Origin: DASXKD01 sp963707905
GTDB taxonomy: Bacteria; Actinomycetota; Actinomycetes; Streptosporangiales; Streptosporangiaceae
Length of the DNA: 64,000 nt
Reading direction: 5' to 3'
Assembly (NCBI GenBank): GCA_963707905.1
Contig: CAVPSA010000043.1
Coordinates: 103,044-167,043, forward strand
Shown: in pieces, positions 15,448-24,324 of the stretch
How the letters are laid out: every line of letters starts with the position of its first letter
Position numbering within the stretch: the first letter of the stretch is position 1
Position numbers and translations under genes: made by a program
The notes under the pieces: model-generated
Databases searched by the model: none
What the model was told of the DNA's origin: nothing
Seen by the model: only the letters and a program-made list of their open reading frames with translations

Positions 15448-17196
15448 TCATGGCGCCGTCCAGGCCACCGCGCCCGCCAGCCTGGTCTGGCAGACGCTGA
15501 TCTCGGCGATGGCCGTGGGGTCTGCCGCATGCGGGTCGGCGTCCAGGATCGCCAGGTCGGCGTACTTTCCGGGAACCAGCGACCCGAGTATGCCGTCGGT
15601 GTGGGTTTGCCAGGCGGCGTCGATGGTGACCGCCCGCAGCGCCGACTCCACGCTGACGCGCTCACCGGCGTTGAGCGTGCTGCCATCGCACGCCTGGCGC
15701 GTCACGGCTGTCTGCACGGCGCGCAGCGGCGATAGCGGGGAGACGCTGTAGTCGCTGTGGAACGAGGGCCGCAGCCCGTTGCGCAGCGCGCTGGCTACCG
15801 CATCGAGTTTGCCGGCCCGCTGCGCGCCGAGAATGTGGTCGCGCAGCGCCGGCCCCCAGTAGTAGACGTGGTTCATCAGGAAGCTGGGCGACAGCCCGGT
15901 CTGCGCCATCCGGCGGAAGTGGCCGTCGTCGGCGAGCGAGCAGTGCTCGATCCGGTGCCGGAGGTCCTTGCGGTCTGCGGTGTCAAGTGCCTTCTCGAAC
16001 GCCGCCACGGTGCGGTCGATGGCGGCGTCGCCATTGGCGTGCACCATCACCTGCCAGCCCTGATCGTGCGCGTAGCGGATCGCCTCCTGGAGTTCCTCCT
16101 CGGACATGTTGGCCGCGCCGCGCTGTGCGGAGCCGAGGTAGGGCTCGCGCTGGTAGCCGGTCCGGCCCTGGTTGGAGCCGTCGCTGATCAGTTTCCAGCT
16201 CACCGCGCGCACCATGTCATTCCCATCGCCGGGCCGCAGCCCAGCCTTCCCCCAGGTGGCCCGTGCGGCGTCGATCTGCGCGGTGGTGATCCGGGTGGGC
16301 AGCCGGCCATCGGTGGCCAGGCCATGCAGGATGTCCAGTTCGCCCGTGCCGAACAGGGCCCCGGTGGCGCCTTCGTGCACTTTGGTGACGCCCTGGCTGG
16401 CGGCCGAGGCGAGAATCCGCACCAGGCCGTCGAGCAGTTCGGCGTGGCTGAGCGGCGGAACGGCGGACAGCAGCGTCATGATGGCCGGCATCTCCCCGAC
16501 CACCCCGGTGAGCGCGCCGTTCTCCCGGTAGTAGCGCCCGCCCGGCGGGTCCGGCGTGCGCGGCGTGATCCGTGCGGCCGCCAGTGCCCTGGAATTGGCG
16601 TAAAGGAAATGCATCGACGCGTTGGCGACGACCACAGGGTTGTCAGGCGCGGCGCGGTCCAGGATCGCCGCGGTCAGGTCCGGCTCGCCGGCGAACAGCG
16701 AGGGGTCGAACAGCTTGCCGGTGACCCACTGCCCCGGCGGCGCCGCCGCAGCCGCCTGCCGGAGCCGGTCCACCACGGCGTCGAACGTAGCGTTGGTGAA
16801 CGGCGAGCAGTCGGTCCAGCCGTCGAACAGCACGGTGCTCCACAGGTGCATGTGCGGCTCGACGAGGCCTGGCACCGCCACCCGGTCCCCGAGTTCGAGC
16901 ACCTCGGTGCCGGGACCGCGCAGGCCGTCCAGTTCGGTGCGGCTGCCCAGCGCCAGCACCCGGCCGCCGCTGACCGCCAGCGCCCCGGCGCGGGGCCGGG
17001 CCGGATCCATGGTGATCACGGTGCCGAGCACAAGCAGGTCCGCCCGGTCCGGCTGGCCCGGGTGGCCGCCCGGGCGCTGAGCCTGGCCGGACTGGGGGGC
17101 CGGTGCCCGGTATCTGACCCGCTGCGCCAGTCCGGGATGCGGGCCGCAGCACTCGTGCTGGCTTCGGGGCAGATCCCGATCCTCATGCGTGGTCAC
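15448..17196 (-). CDS. YtcJ-like metal-dependent amidohydrolase
   Basis: This 582-residue amidohydrolase of the YtcJ/Amidohydro_3 group has the metal motif in VEPHMHLWS, later His residues in MVHANGDAAID and RHRIEHCSL, and Asp in FHSDYSVSPL. These enzymes hydrolyse amide or formyl-amide bonds of small molecules; the substrate cannot be told. The start was set at GTG 17196, which follows AGGTGGGGG; the frame is open to 17280. The N-terminal 50 residues are hydrophilic and not part of the fold. Confidence 0.85.
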   Translation of the reverse strand: MTTHEDRDLPRSQHECCGPHPGLAQRVRYRAPAPQSGQAQRPGGHPGQPDRADLLVLGTVITMDPARPRAGALAVSGGRVLALGSRTELDGLRGPGTEVLELGDRVAVPGLVEPHMHLWSTVLFDGWTDCSPFTNATFDAVVDRLRQAAAAAPPGQWVTGKLFDPSLFAGEPDLTAAILDRAAPDNPVVVANASMHFLYANSRALAAARITPRTPDPPGGRYYRENGALTGVVGEMPAIMTLLSAVPPLSHAELLDGLVRILASAASQGVTKVHEGATGALFGTGELDILHGLATDGRLPTRITTAQIDAARATWGKAGLRPGDGNDMVRAVSWKLISDGSNQGRTGYQREPYLGSAQRGAANMSEEELQEAIRYAHDQGWQVMVHANGDAAIDRTVAAFEKALDTADRKDLRHRIEHCSLADDGHFRRMAQTGLSPSFLMNHVYYWGPALRDHILGAQRAGKLDAVASALRNGLRPSFHSDYSVSPLSPLRAVQTAVTRQACDGSTLNAGERVSVESALRAVTIDAAWQTHTDGILGSLVPGKYADLAILDADPHAADPTAIAEISVCQTRLAGAVAWTAP

Positions 17197-17307
17197 GGTG
17201 CCCCCACCTGTCCGAACCGTCCCGGCGGCAGGCCCAGGGGGCCTACCGTCACTAGTAACGCTAAGTATCTCTCTCGGCACAATTAGCGAGTGAGCCGGGT
17301 AGCGGTG

Positions 17308-17511
17308 TCAGAGGTCGTCTTCGATCTTGCCGGGGCCGTCCTGGCGGAAGTACTTACGGTCCTCCGCCTCCATCTCGGCCACGTCCGCCGCGGCGGCCCT
17401 CTTGAGCTTGTCGAGTTCCGGGTCGGGACGCCCCCGGGGCATGACCAGGCGGCTGAACCAGCCCGGCTCGTCTCCAAGCTCTCGGTTACGGAACCAGGAA
17501 AGGATGCCCAT
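17308..17511 (-). CDS. Small acidic protein of unknown function
   Basis: This 67-residue protein starts MGILSWFRNRELGDEPGW behind GAGGAGCG. It has an amphipathic start and a charged helical second half (LDKLKRAAAADVAEMEAEDRKYF), ending in an acidic tail. No family is recognised. It lies between the amidohydrolase and a methyltransferase, all on the minus strand. Confidence 0.6.
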   Translation of the reverse strand: MGILSWFRNRELGDEPGWFSRLVMPRGRPDPELDKLKRAAAADVAEMEAEDRKYFRQDGPGKIEDDL

Positions 17512-17558
17512 CGTTCGCTCCTCGGTCGCTACCTTCGGCGTTCCCCGGCAGCGGCCGT

Positions 17559-18212
17559 TCATTCAGCCGGGTGCGGCTTGGCCCAGACGAGGGAGTACCG
17601 CCAGTAGAGGTGCCGCCGGTAGCGGACGCCGGGCAGCAGTTGCTCGGCCAGCCGCCGCATCGCCGGGTAGGTCAGCGGTGGCGGCCAGACGATCGGCGGC
17701 TGGTAGGGACGGCCCGGGGCACCGCGCCGCTGCCAGGCGCCGCTGGCCAGGTGCCACCGGGTGCCGGCCACGGCGGGGACAAGCCGGCCGAGGTCGGACG
17801 GGGTCACGCCGCAGGCCAGCCCGATGACCGCGAGGATCCCGCCGGGCCGCAGCAGGCGCGCCATGTCCCGCAGCGCCGCCCGGGCGTCCATGTGGTGCAG
17901 CGCGGCAACGGAGGTGACCAGGTCGAAGGACTCCGGCCGGAACGGCGCGGCACGGAAGTCGCCCAGCAGGTAAGCGATGTCCCCGGCGCCGGGATGCCCC
18001 CCGGCGTACGCGACGCTGTCCGGGTCCCGGTCAATGCCGGTGACCTGCGGGACCCGCTCCCGCAGGCGGCGGGTCAGCGTCCCGGTGCCACAGCCCACGT
18101 CGAGCGCGCACCGGCACCCCGGCGGGACGGCGCCCAGGATCACGCGATGGTAGTGGACGTTGTGGTTCCACGGCTCTGGGACGTTACGCGCGGTGCGAGG
18201 CGCTGCTGCCAT
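17559..18212 (-). CDS. Class I SAM-dependent methyltransferase
   Basis: This 217-residue protein has the SAM-binding motif ALDVGCGTGTL near residues 36 to 46, an acidic residue ending strand 2 (GIDRDP), and motif IV SVAALHHMDARAALRDMARLLRPGG. It belongs to the Methyltransf_11/25 group acting on small molecules. The opening RNVPEPWNHNVHYH is characteristic of a common actinomycete subgroup. Substrate unknown. Confidence 0.85.
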   Translation of the reverse strand: MAAAPRTARNVPEPWNHNVHYHRVILGAVPPGCRCALDVGCGTGTLTRRLRERVPQVTGIDRDPDSVAYAGGHPGAGDIAYLLGDFRAAPFRPESFDLVTSVAALHHMDARAALRDMARLLRPGGILAVIGLACGVTPSDLGRLVPAVAGTRWHLASGAWQRRGAPGRPYQPPIVWPPPLTYPAMRRLAEQLLPGVRYRRHLYWRYSLVWAKPHPAE

Positions 18213-18435
18213 ACGGCCGAGTCTGCCCCGTGCCGGACCCGGGATCCGGCCGGTTCACCGCCACGACGCCACGGTGAGGCAGAGCAGGTACCCGATCCGC
18301 TCCTGGCGCGGTGTGCTGCCGGCCGCCGCGAATCGGATCGCGAACGATCGGTTCGCTGGGCATGCGCGGCCGTCCGGCGACGGGATCGTCATTAGGTAAC
18401 ATCGTAACTACGCTTGGTGATATTTCGGGGGGCCG

Positions 18436-20613
18436 GTGGGGGCACAGGGCGGGGTGGTGGGGCCAGAGCTAGCACAGTGCGGGGCGGTATGGCCGGTCCG
18501 GGCGGGCGTGGTGCCCTCGCTCGCCGACGGGTTCTGCGCCCGGGCGGAGACCGCGGCCGACCTGGGAGCGGCCCTGGTCACCGGGACTGTGGTGGTGCTG
18601 GCGCCGGCCCGGGTGGCCGGGGAGCGGCCCGGCGGCTGGCTGGAATCCTGCGGTAAGACACAGCTCGCGGTGTGCGTCGCCGAGTCGCTCTGGCAGGCCC
18701 GGCGCCTGGAGTTGCTGATCTGGGTGACGTGTACCAAACGGGCCTCGGTGCTGTCCGGCTACCTGGAGGCCGCGGCAGCCGTAGGGGAAATCGATCTGTC
18801 CGGTGACGGCGAGTCGGTTGCCCGGCGGTTCACCCGATGGCTCGGCCAGACCAGCCGGCCGTGGCTGATGGTCCTTGAGGACCTGCGGGACATGACGGCC
18901 GTGGACGAGCTGTGGCCCTCGGGGCCTGCGGGCCGGGTGCTGGTCACGACCGCGGACCCGGCGGTCTTCTCCGGCGAGCAGAATGCCCTGGTCTACCCGG
19001 TCGGGCTGTACCGCCCGGCCGAGGCGCAGGGCTACCTGGCGGCGCGCCTTGGCCGCGGCCGCTGTCAGGGAGCACCGGAACTGGCCGCCGACCTCGGATA
19101 CGAGCCGCTGGCCCTGGCCCAGGCAAGTGCGGTCATCGCCAGTTCGGGAATGTCTTGCCAGGATTACCGTGACCTCTTCGCGGCCAAGCGCGAATCCGCC
19201 GGGGCCCTCAGTGGCTCACCCGCGACCGGCGCGGTGACCTGGGCGATTTCTGCCGAGCAGGCGGACCGGCTGGCGCCGGGCACCGCCCGCGCGCTGCTCT
19301 CGCTCGCCGCGTTCCTTGACGGCCGCGGTATCCCCCGTGCGGTGTTCGGCACGCCCGCCGCATGCGCGCACATTGCCGGCGGAACGGAAGCGGAGCCCGG
19401 TGACTCCGGCCGGGCCGGCGCGGCGCTGGACGCCGCCGAGCGGGCGGGCCTGCTCACGGTCGATACCACGCCGGCTGTGGCGCTGGTCCGGATGAGCCAG
19501 GTGGTCCAGGTGGCGGTGCGGGCAGGGCTGGCCGGAGAGCTGCTCCGCCGGGCCGCGATAGCGGCAGCGGACGCGCTACTGCAGGCGTGGCCCGCGGACG
19601 AGCAGCCGGCCTGGCTGGCCAGGACCTCGCGGTTGTGCACCTACAGCCTGCAGCGGACCGCCGCGGACCTGCTCTGGGCCGATGGCTGCCATCCCGTGCT
19701 GCTGCGGGCCGGCCAGAGCCTGGACCGGGCGCGCCTGGTGGGGCCCGCGGTGACCTATTGGAGTGAGCTTGCCGCGGTGAGCGACCGGGTCCTGGGCCGG
19801 GGTCATCCGGACACACTGACCGCCCGCGCCCGGCTGGCCGAGGCGTACCTGGTGGCCGGGCAGGTTGCTGAGGCGGTGTCCTGGTTCCGCTGGGTGCTGA
19901 CCGAGCGGGTCCGGGTGCTCGGGCCCGACCACCCCAGCGCCATCACGGCCCGGCGCGACCTCGGCCGCGCGCTGATGGCCGCGGCGGAGTTCGCCGAGGC
20001 GGCGACCGCGCTGGAGCGGGTGGTCGGCGACTACGAGCGGATCCGTGGGCCGGACCGGCCGGAGACGCTGGCGGCACAGGGGGAACTTGCCGCCGCCTAC
20101 CGTGCCACGGGGCGGTCCGCCGAAGCGGTCCGGCTGTACCGGCGCGTGCTCGAGGTGCGGGAGCGCGCCCAGGGGCCCGAGCAACCCGACACCATGACCA
20201 CCCGGTACGAACTGGCCGCCGCCTTGCTCGCCGACGGCAGGTACAAGAACGCTCTGTCCTGCTACAAGCGCACCCTGGCCGACCGGGAGCGGGCCCTCGG
20301 GCCGGACGATCTGGACACGATCGCCACCCGCGCCGCCCTCGGCTCGGCGTACCACGCGGCCGGCCGGATGGCGTCCGCCGTCCAGTGTTACGAGGAGACC
20401 CGCACGGCCTACGAGCGGGTCCTGGGCGGCGACCACACGGACACGCTGACCAGTTGCGTGAACCTGGCCTACGCCTACCATGCGGTGGGACGGGTGACCG
20501 ACGCGGTGGCCCTGCTCAGGGACACACTCGCCCGCTGCGAGCGGGCCCTGCCGCCCGGCGACCCGGTCACCCGGACCGTGCTTGACGGCCTGGCCGCCAT
20601 GGCCGGGGCCTGA
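18436..20613 (+). CDS. NTPase-like TPR-repeat protein, paralog 1
   Basis: This 725-residue protein starts at a GTG. Residues about 45 to 380 form an NB-ARC/STAND-like NTPase module: a loop ending SCGKTQ, then WLMVLEDL (Walker B-like) and RVLVTTAD. The Walker A loop is not canonical because the first Gly of GxxxxGKT is missing. Residues about 430 to 710 contain seven 42-residue kinesin-light-chain-type TPRs (for example RVLGPDHPSAITARRDLGRAL). It is a diverged paralog of the protein at 27903-30101, with the same layout. STAND-like proteins are signalling switches; the ligand is unknown. No conservon genes adjoin this copy. Confidence 0.82.
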   Translation: MGAQGGVVGPELAQCGAVWPVRAGVVPSLADGFCARAETAADLGAALVTGTVVVLAPARVAGERPGGWLESCGKTQLAVCVAESLWQARRLELLIWVTCTKRASVLSGYLEAAAAVGEIDLSGDGESVARRFTRWLGQTSRPWLMVLEDLRDMTAVDELWPSGPAGRVLVTTADPAVFSGEQNALVYPVGLYRPAEAQGYLAARLGRGRCQGAPELAADLGYEPLALAQASAVIASSGMSCQDYRDLFAAKRESAGALSGSPATGAVTWAISAEQADRLAPGTARALLSLAAFLDGRGIPRAVFGTPAACAHIAGGTEAEPGDSGRAGAALDAAERAGLLTVDTTPAVALVRMSQVVQVAVRAGLAGELLRRAAIAAADALLQAWPADEQPAWLARTSRLCTYSLQRTAADLLWADGCHPVLLRAGQSLDRARLVGPAVTYWSELAAVSDRVLGRGHPDTLTARARLAEAYLVAGQVAEAVSWFRWVLTERVRVLGPDHPSAITARRDLGRALMAAAEFAEAATALERVVGDYERIRGPDRPETLAAQGELAAAYRATGRSAEAVRLYRRVLEVRERAQGPEQPDTMTTRYELAAALLADGRYKNALSCYKRTLADRERALGPDDLDTIATRAALGSAYHAAGRMASAVQCYEETRTAYERVLGGDHTDTLTSCVNLAYAYHAVGRVTDAVALLRDTLARCERALPPGDPVTRTVLDGLAAMAGA

Positions 20614-20626
20614 GGCCGGCCCTCAG
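20610..20626 (+). terminator. Short hairpin at end of TPR paralog 1
   Basis: CTGAGG pairs with CCTCAG across a 5-nt loop, with the stop codon TGA inside the left arm. It could terminate the TPR gene or the minus-strand permease fragment. There is no T tract. Confidence 0.35.
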
Positions 20627-20627
20627 C

Positions 20628-20869
20628 CGTCGTCGCTTTCCCGCCGGGTGCTGAAGAACGGCGACCGCAGGACGAACCGGGCGACCAGCAGCATGACCAG
20701 GCCGAGGGCAACGATGCGCGATCAGCGACCACCGCTGCGTCGACGCCGAGTTCTGCAGCGTCCGGACCAGCATCCAGCCGAGGAACCCGGCGGCGCCGAG
20801 CGGCAGCAGCCCGAGGATCAGCGCGTCCCGCGCGCTGCCGAACACCCGCCGCCGGTAATACACCATCAT
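20628..20869 (-). pseudogene. Duplicated 3' end of an APC permease gene
   Basis: About 242 bp match 31228-31469, the 3' end of the APC permease, with only about six differences including one indel that breaks the frame. The remaining codons read VYYRRRVFGSARDALILGLL and onward. No upstream permease sequence is present, so this is a dead fragment. In both places it lies downstream of a TPR/NTPase-like paralog in convergent orientation. Confidence 0.85.
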
Positions 20870-20970
20870 AGGCCTACACCCGGGGGCGGACACGCCCGCC
20901 TATGTGCGGACCGCGGTATGGGTTAAATCAACTCTCCGGCCGATGTGTCCCCGCGTGCGGGGAACTTAGC

Positions 20971-22170
20971 ATGCCAAGCATGAGCACCTCTGTCCTGGAC
21001 GAAACAACAACGCGCAGCATCCCCGCAACGGCCAGGCCCTACCTTTACGGCGGCCTGGCCGCCCTCTCCGCCGGTGCCGCGGCGATCCATTTCGCGGTCG
21101 TCTTCGAGCATTTCAACGAATACGTTCTTTACGGCGTCTTCTTCCTCGTCGTCTCCTGGGCCCAGGCGATCTGGGCCGCCGTGGCGCTGTGGCGCCCGTC
21201 GCGGCTCTGGCTGTGGCTGGGCATCGCCGGCAACGCGATCATCCTGGTGGTCTACTTCGCGTCCCGCACCACGGGCCTGCCGTTCGGCCCGGACAAGGGC
21301 CATACCGAACCGTTCGGCGCCTTGGACGTGGTCAGCGCCATCCTGGAATTTGCCCTCATCGCCGGCTGTGCGGCGCTGCTGTGGCGGCCGTCGCTCGCCG
21401 GCCGGCCAGTGCGCCGCCGCACGGGGTTCGCGGCCATCGCCAGCCTGGCGGCGTTCCCCGCGGCGGTGATCGCCGTGACCACGGCGGTCATGACGCCCGG
21501 CTGGGCGGGCCCCGAGGGCCCCGCGGGCATGGCGTCCGGGTCGAACATGACGGCCTCGGCCACCGCGCCGGGTGCCCAGCCCGGCATGGGCGACATGGGA
21601 ACCACCGACGGCCTGCCGGACATGCGCATGTACGGCTCGACCGCGCCCGCGACCGCGGCGCAGGTCATCGCGGCCGCCAACCTCATCAAGGCGACCGGCG
21701 CGAGCCTGGCCAGGTACAAGAACGTGCAGGCGGCGTTCGCGGCGGGATACACCTACGTGCTGAAGACCAACGGCGAGGAGCACCTGCTCTACAACGGCCC
21801 CAGCCCCGCCTACGCGGGCCTCAACCCGAAGGACCCGTCCTCCCTTGTCTACGCGATCAACGTGCCGCACCACGCGCCGATCCTGCTCGGCGCCATGTAC
21901 ATCGAGAATGGCAACACGAGCGGGCCGCAGATCGGCGGCGGGCTGACCCGCTGGCACTCCCACCTGACGGTGTGCGACAACAACAAGCCGACCATCGCCG
22001 GGTTCGGCGTCCAGTTGCGCGGCACCTGCAGCCCGGCGACCTGGCGGGACAGGTACACCGAGCAGATGCTGCACGTGTGGGTGGTGCCCTACGCCGGCGG
22101 CCCGTTCTCCGACGACCTCAGCCGGGCCGCCACGGAAGCGGCGGTCCGCGCCGTGCTCGCCCGGAACTGA
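20971..22170 (+). CDS. Membrane protein with extracytoplasmic His-containing domain
   Basis: This is a 399-residue protein. The first 200 residues hold about five to six transmembrane helices (GGLAALSAGAAAIHFAV, YGVFFLVVSWAQAIWA, LGIAGNAIILVVYFA and others). A Gly/Met-rich linker leads to a C-terminal domain with AINVPHHAPILLGAMYI, LTRWHSHLTVCDN and MLHVWVVPY. The conserved His and Cys residues could bind a metal, but this is inference. The family is found in actinomycetes and has no known function. ATG 20980 is an alternative start. Confidence 0.75.
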   Translation: MPSMSTSVLDETTTRSIPATARPYLYGGLAALSAGAAAIHFAVVFEHFNEYVLYGVFFLVVSWAQAIWAAVALWRPSRLWLWLGIAGNAIILVVYFASRTTGLPFGPDKGHTEPFGALDVVSAILEFALIAGCAALLWRPSLAGRPVRRRTGFAAIASLAAFPAAVIAVTTAVMTPGWAGPEGPAGMASGSNMTASATAPGAQPGMGDMGTTDGLPDMRMYGSTAPATAAQVIAAANLIKATGASLARYKNVQAAFAAGYTYVLKTNGEEHLLYNGPSPAYAGLNPKDPSSLVYAINVPHHAPILLGAMYIENGNTSGPQIGGGLTRWHSHLTVCDNNKPTIAGFGVQLRGTCSPATWRDRYTEQMLHVWVVPYAGGPFSDDLSRAATEAAVRAVLARN

Positions 22171-22236
22171 GGCATCACGCTCCGACTGACCAGAAGCTCG
22201 GCTCACCGCTTGCGTGCCGGGTTAGGTCCGTCCAAA

Positions 22237-22277
22237 GGGTTGCCTGGCGCGGACAGAACTCCGCGCCCAGGTAACCC
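22237..22277 (+). terminator. Terminator-like hairpin after the membrane protein
   Basis: GGGTTGCCTGGCGCGG pairs with CCGCGCCCAGGTAACCC with one bulged C and one G-T pair, across an 8-nt loop. It lies 67 bp after the stop of the membrane protein gene in the 322-bp gap before the S53 protease. The rest of this gap shows nothing else clear except the ribosome binding site of the next gene. Confidence 0.65.
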
Positions 22278-22492
22278 TCCGGCCGGACCGCTTCCCGTAT
22301 CCGCCCAGCCCGGCACCACCTGTCGCATCGTCCCGCCCCGCTCAGCCCGCACACCCGACTGGCGTTGTCCGGTAACGCGCCGGCCGGGTGTGTTTAGGTG
22401 TCTGCGGGGCCTATGGCGGCCGATGGCCTCAGCACGGCACGGCACGCTCTGGCGGCACGGCTGCCAGCCCATTGACGCTCGGAGGAGCACAC

Positions 22493-24238
22493 ATGCGCAG
22501 CGCACTACTGAGGCGAACCCTTCCGGTGACGGCTGCCGCGCTGATGGTGGCGTTCGGCCTGCCATCGGCCCAGGCGGGCGCGGCCGGTAGCGCAGGCCCT
22601 GCCCGCGGGCACCCGTTGCGGGCCCGCATCACCGGCGCCCCCATCCCCGGTACGAGCACCTCACCCGCCGCGGCACCGGCCGCGCCCACCGGCCTGCCGT
22701 CCAAGCAGGACCAGATCAAGGTGCTCGAGGCGGTCCTGGCCAAGATGAAGAAGAACTATGCCCAGTTCTCGGGGGACACGCCGGGCCCGCAAGACATTTT
22801 CGACTACAACATCGGCGCACTGTGGCGCCAGGGCATCGACGGGGCGGGCACCACCATCGCGGTGATGGAAGGCTGGCACTACCTGGACATCTACCGGCAG
22901 GTCGCCGGGTTCGACAAGGTATTCGGGCTGCCGAACCCGCAGATCCAGACGATCTACCCGGCGGGCCCGCTGCCGGCCAAGTGCCCGCGCGGGATGCTGC
23001 GGCTGCAGAGCTACGGCTCGTGCAACGCGTGGAAGGACGAGCTGACCCTCGACGTGATAGCCGCCCACCTGATCGCGCCCTACGCGAAGATCATCATCTC
23101 CGCCACTCCCGCCGACACCGAGGTGAGCGGTCCCCCGGAGGAAAACGTGGCGATGCCGGAGATCATGAAGGGCGTGGAATACATCTCCAGCCACCACCTG
23201 GCCGACGTGATGTCGATCAGTGACGGTACCGGGGAGACCACCTATTCCGCCGGGCCGGCCCAGATCACCTCACAGAACGCCGCTGAGCTGACCGCCGCGG
23301 CCGCGGGCGTCCCGGTTCTTGTCGCCACCGGCGACTGCGGCGTGGTGCAGAACCTGGCCGTCGCCAACGGGCAGTGCCAGGACACCTCCGCGACGCCGGA
23401 CACGGCGGCCTGGGATGACTCTCCCTGGATCACCGCGGTCGGCGGCAGCGTGCCGAACCTCAGCCCCAAGACCGGGATGCGGCTCGGACCCGACCCGCTG
23501 TGGCATGTCGGCGGCGCGTTTGCCGAGGGTGCCGGTTACTCTTCGGTGTATCTCCGGCCCGCCTACCAGGACGGCGTCGCCGCGGTCACCCGCAGCCCGA
23601 TGCGCTCGGTGCCGGACATCACCATGGACTCTCAGCACGGCACGTCCGAGGCCGCTCCGCTGATGGCTGGCGTGCTGGCCCTTGCCACCCAGGCCAACAA
23701 GGCCGACGTCGGGCCCATCAACCCGGCGCTGTACCAGGTGCTCGGGCCCCAGGGGGCACAGGCCGGCCTCGCCGATGTCGTCAAGGGTGACAACTCGGTG
23801 ACCACCCCGGACGGCAAGACCGTCATCGTCCGGGGATTCACCGCGGCCAAGGGCTTCGACGTGGCCAGCGGCTGGGGCACGATCAACGCGGCCAAGTTCG
23901 TGCCGAGCCTGGCGGCCGCTACCGAGGCGAGCCACCAGGACCAGGCGGTCCGTGCCCAGGCACTGGCCGAACTGACCGGGCTGCAGCACAGCGTCCAGCT
24001 CTCGGCCACCCACATCGGCCCCGGTGGCAGCTCCTACCTGCTCGCGTCGAACTTCCTGCCCGGGCACCCGGTGAACTTCGCGGTGGACGGGCACACCGTC
24101 GCCACGCTCACCGCCAACGCCCTGGGCGACGTCACCTACATGATCGACCCGTCACTGCTCAAGCTGTCCCCCGGGAAGCAAACGATCACCCTTAGCGGGA
24201 TGCTCCTGACAGAAACCGCCACCTTCACCACCAGCTAG
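22493..24238 (+). CDS. Secreted S53 (sedolisin-type) serine peptidase
   Basis: This 581-residue precursor starts behind GGAGGAG with a signal peptide (RRTLPVTAAALMVAFGLPSAQA). The sedolisin Glu and Asp lie in DELTLDV, the oxyanion Asp region in VATGDCGV, and the catalytic Ser in GTSEAAPLMAG. Sedolisins are acid-acting endopeptidases. The usual long activation prodomain seems missing: only about 90 residues separate the signal from the catalytic core. The last 120 residues form a beta-rich extension. A strong terminator follows. Confidence 0.85.
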   Translation: MRSALLRRTLPVTAAALMVAFGLPSAQAGAAGSAGPARGHPLRARITGAPIPGTSTSPAAAPAAPTGLPSKQDQIKVLEAVLAKMKKNYAQFSGDTPGPQDIFDYNIGALWRQGIDGAGTTIAVMEGWHYLDIYRQVAGFDKVFGLPNPQIQTIYPAGPLPAKCPRGMLRLQSYGSCNAWKDELTLDVIAAHLIAPYAKIIISATPADTEVSGPPEENVAMPEIMKGVEYISSHHLADVMSISDGTGETTYSAGPAQITSQNAAELTAAAAGVPVLVATGDCGVVQNLAVANGQCQDTSATPDTAAWDDSPWITAVGGSVPNLSPKTGMRLGPDPLWHVGGAFAEGAGYSSVYLRPAYQDGVAAVTRSPMRSVPDITMDSQHGTSEAAPLMAGVLALATQANKADVGPINPALYQVLGPQGAQAGLADVVKGDNSVTTPDGKTVIVRGFTAAKGFDVASGWGTINAAKFVPSLAAATEASHQDQAVRAQALAELTGLQHSVQLSATHIGPGGSSYLLASNFLPGHPVNFAVDGHTVATLTANALGDVTYMIDPSLLKLSPGKQTITLSGMLLTETATFTTS

Positions 24239-24252
24239 GGATCCCGGCAACT

Positions 24253-24279
24253 GTGGGACCAGGCCAACCCTGGTCCCAC
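24253..24279 (+). terminator. Terminator hairpin after the S53 peptidase
   Basis: A perfect 11-bp stem, GTGGGACCAGG with CCTGGTCCCAC, has a 5-nt CCAAC loop and lies 15 bp after the stop. It also separates this gene from the convergent gene ending at 24325. Confidence 0.85.
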
Positions 24280-24324
24280 TTCATGTCCGTACGGCGCTAG
24301 CGTGATGCCGAACGCTAGCCCCGT

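Noticed and set aside
15757..17286. A 509-codon plus-strand frame opposite the amidohydrolase
   Set aside because: The amidohydrolase has metal motifs and a good start; the opposite frame is composition-driven.
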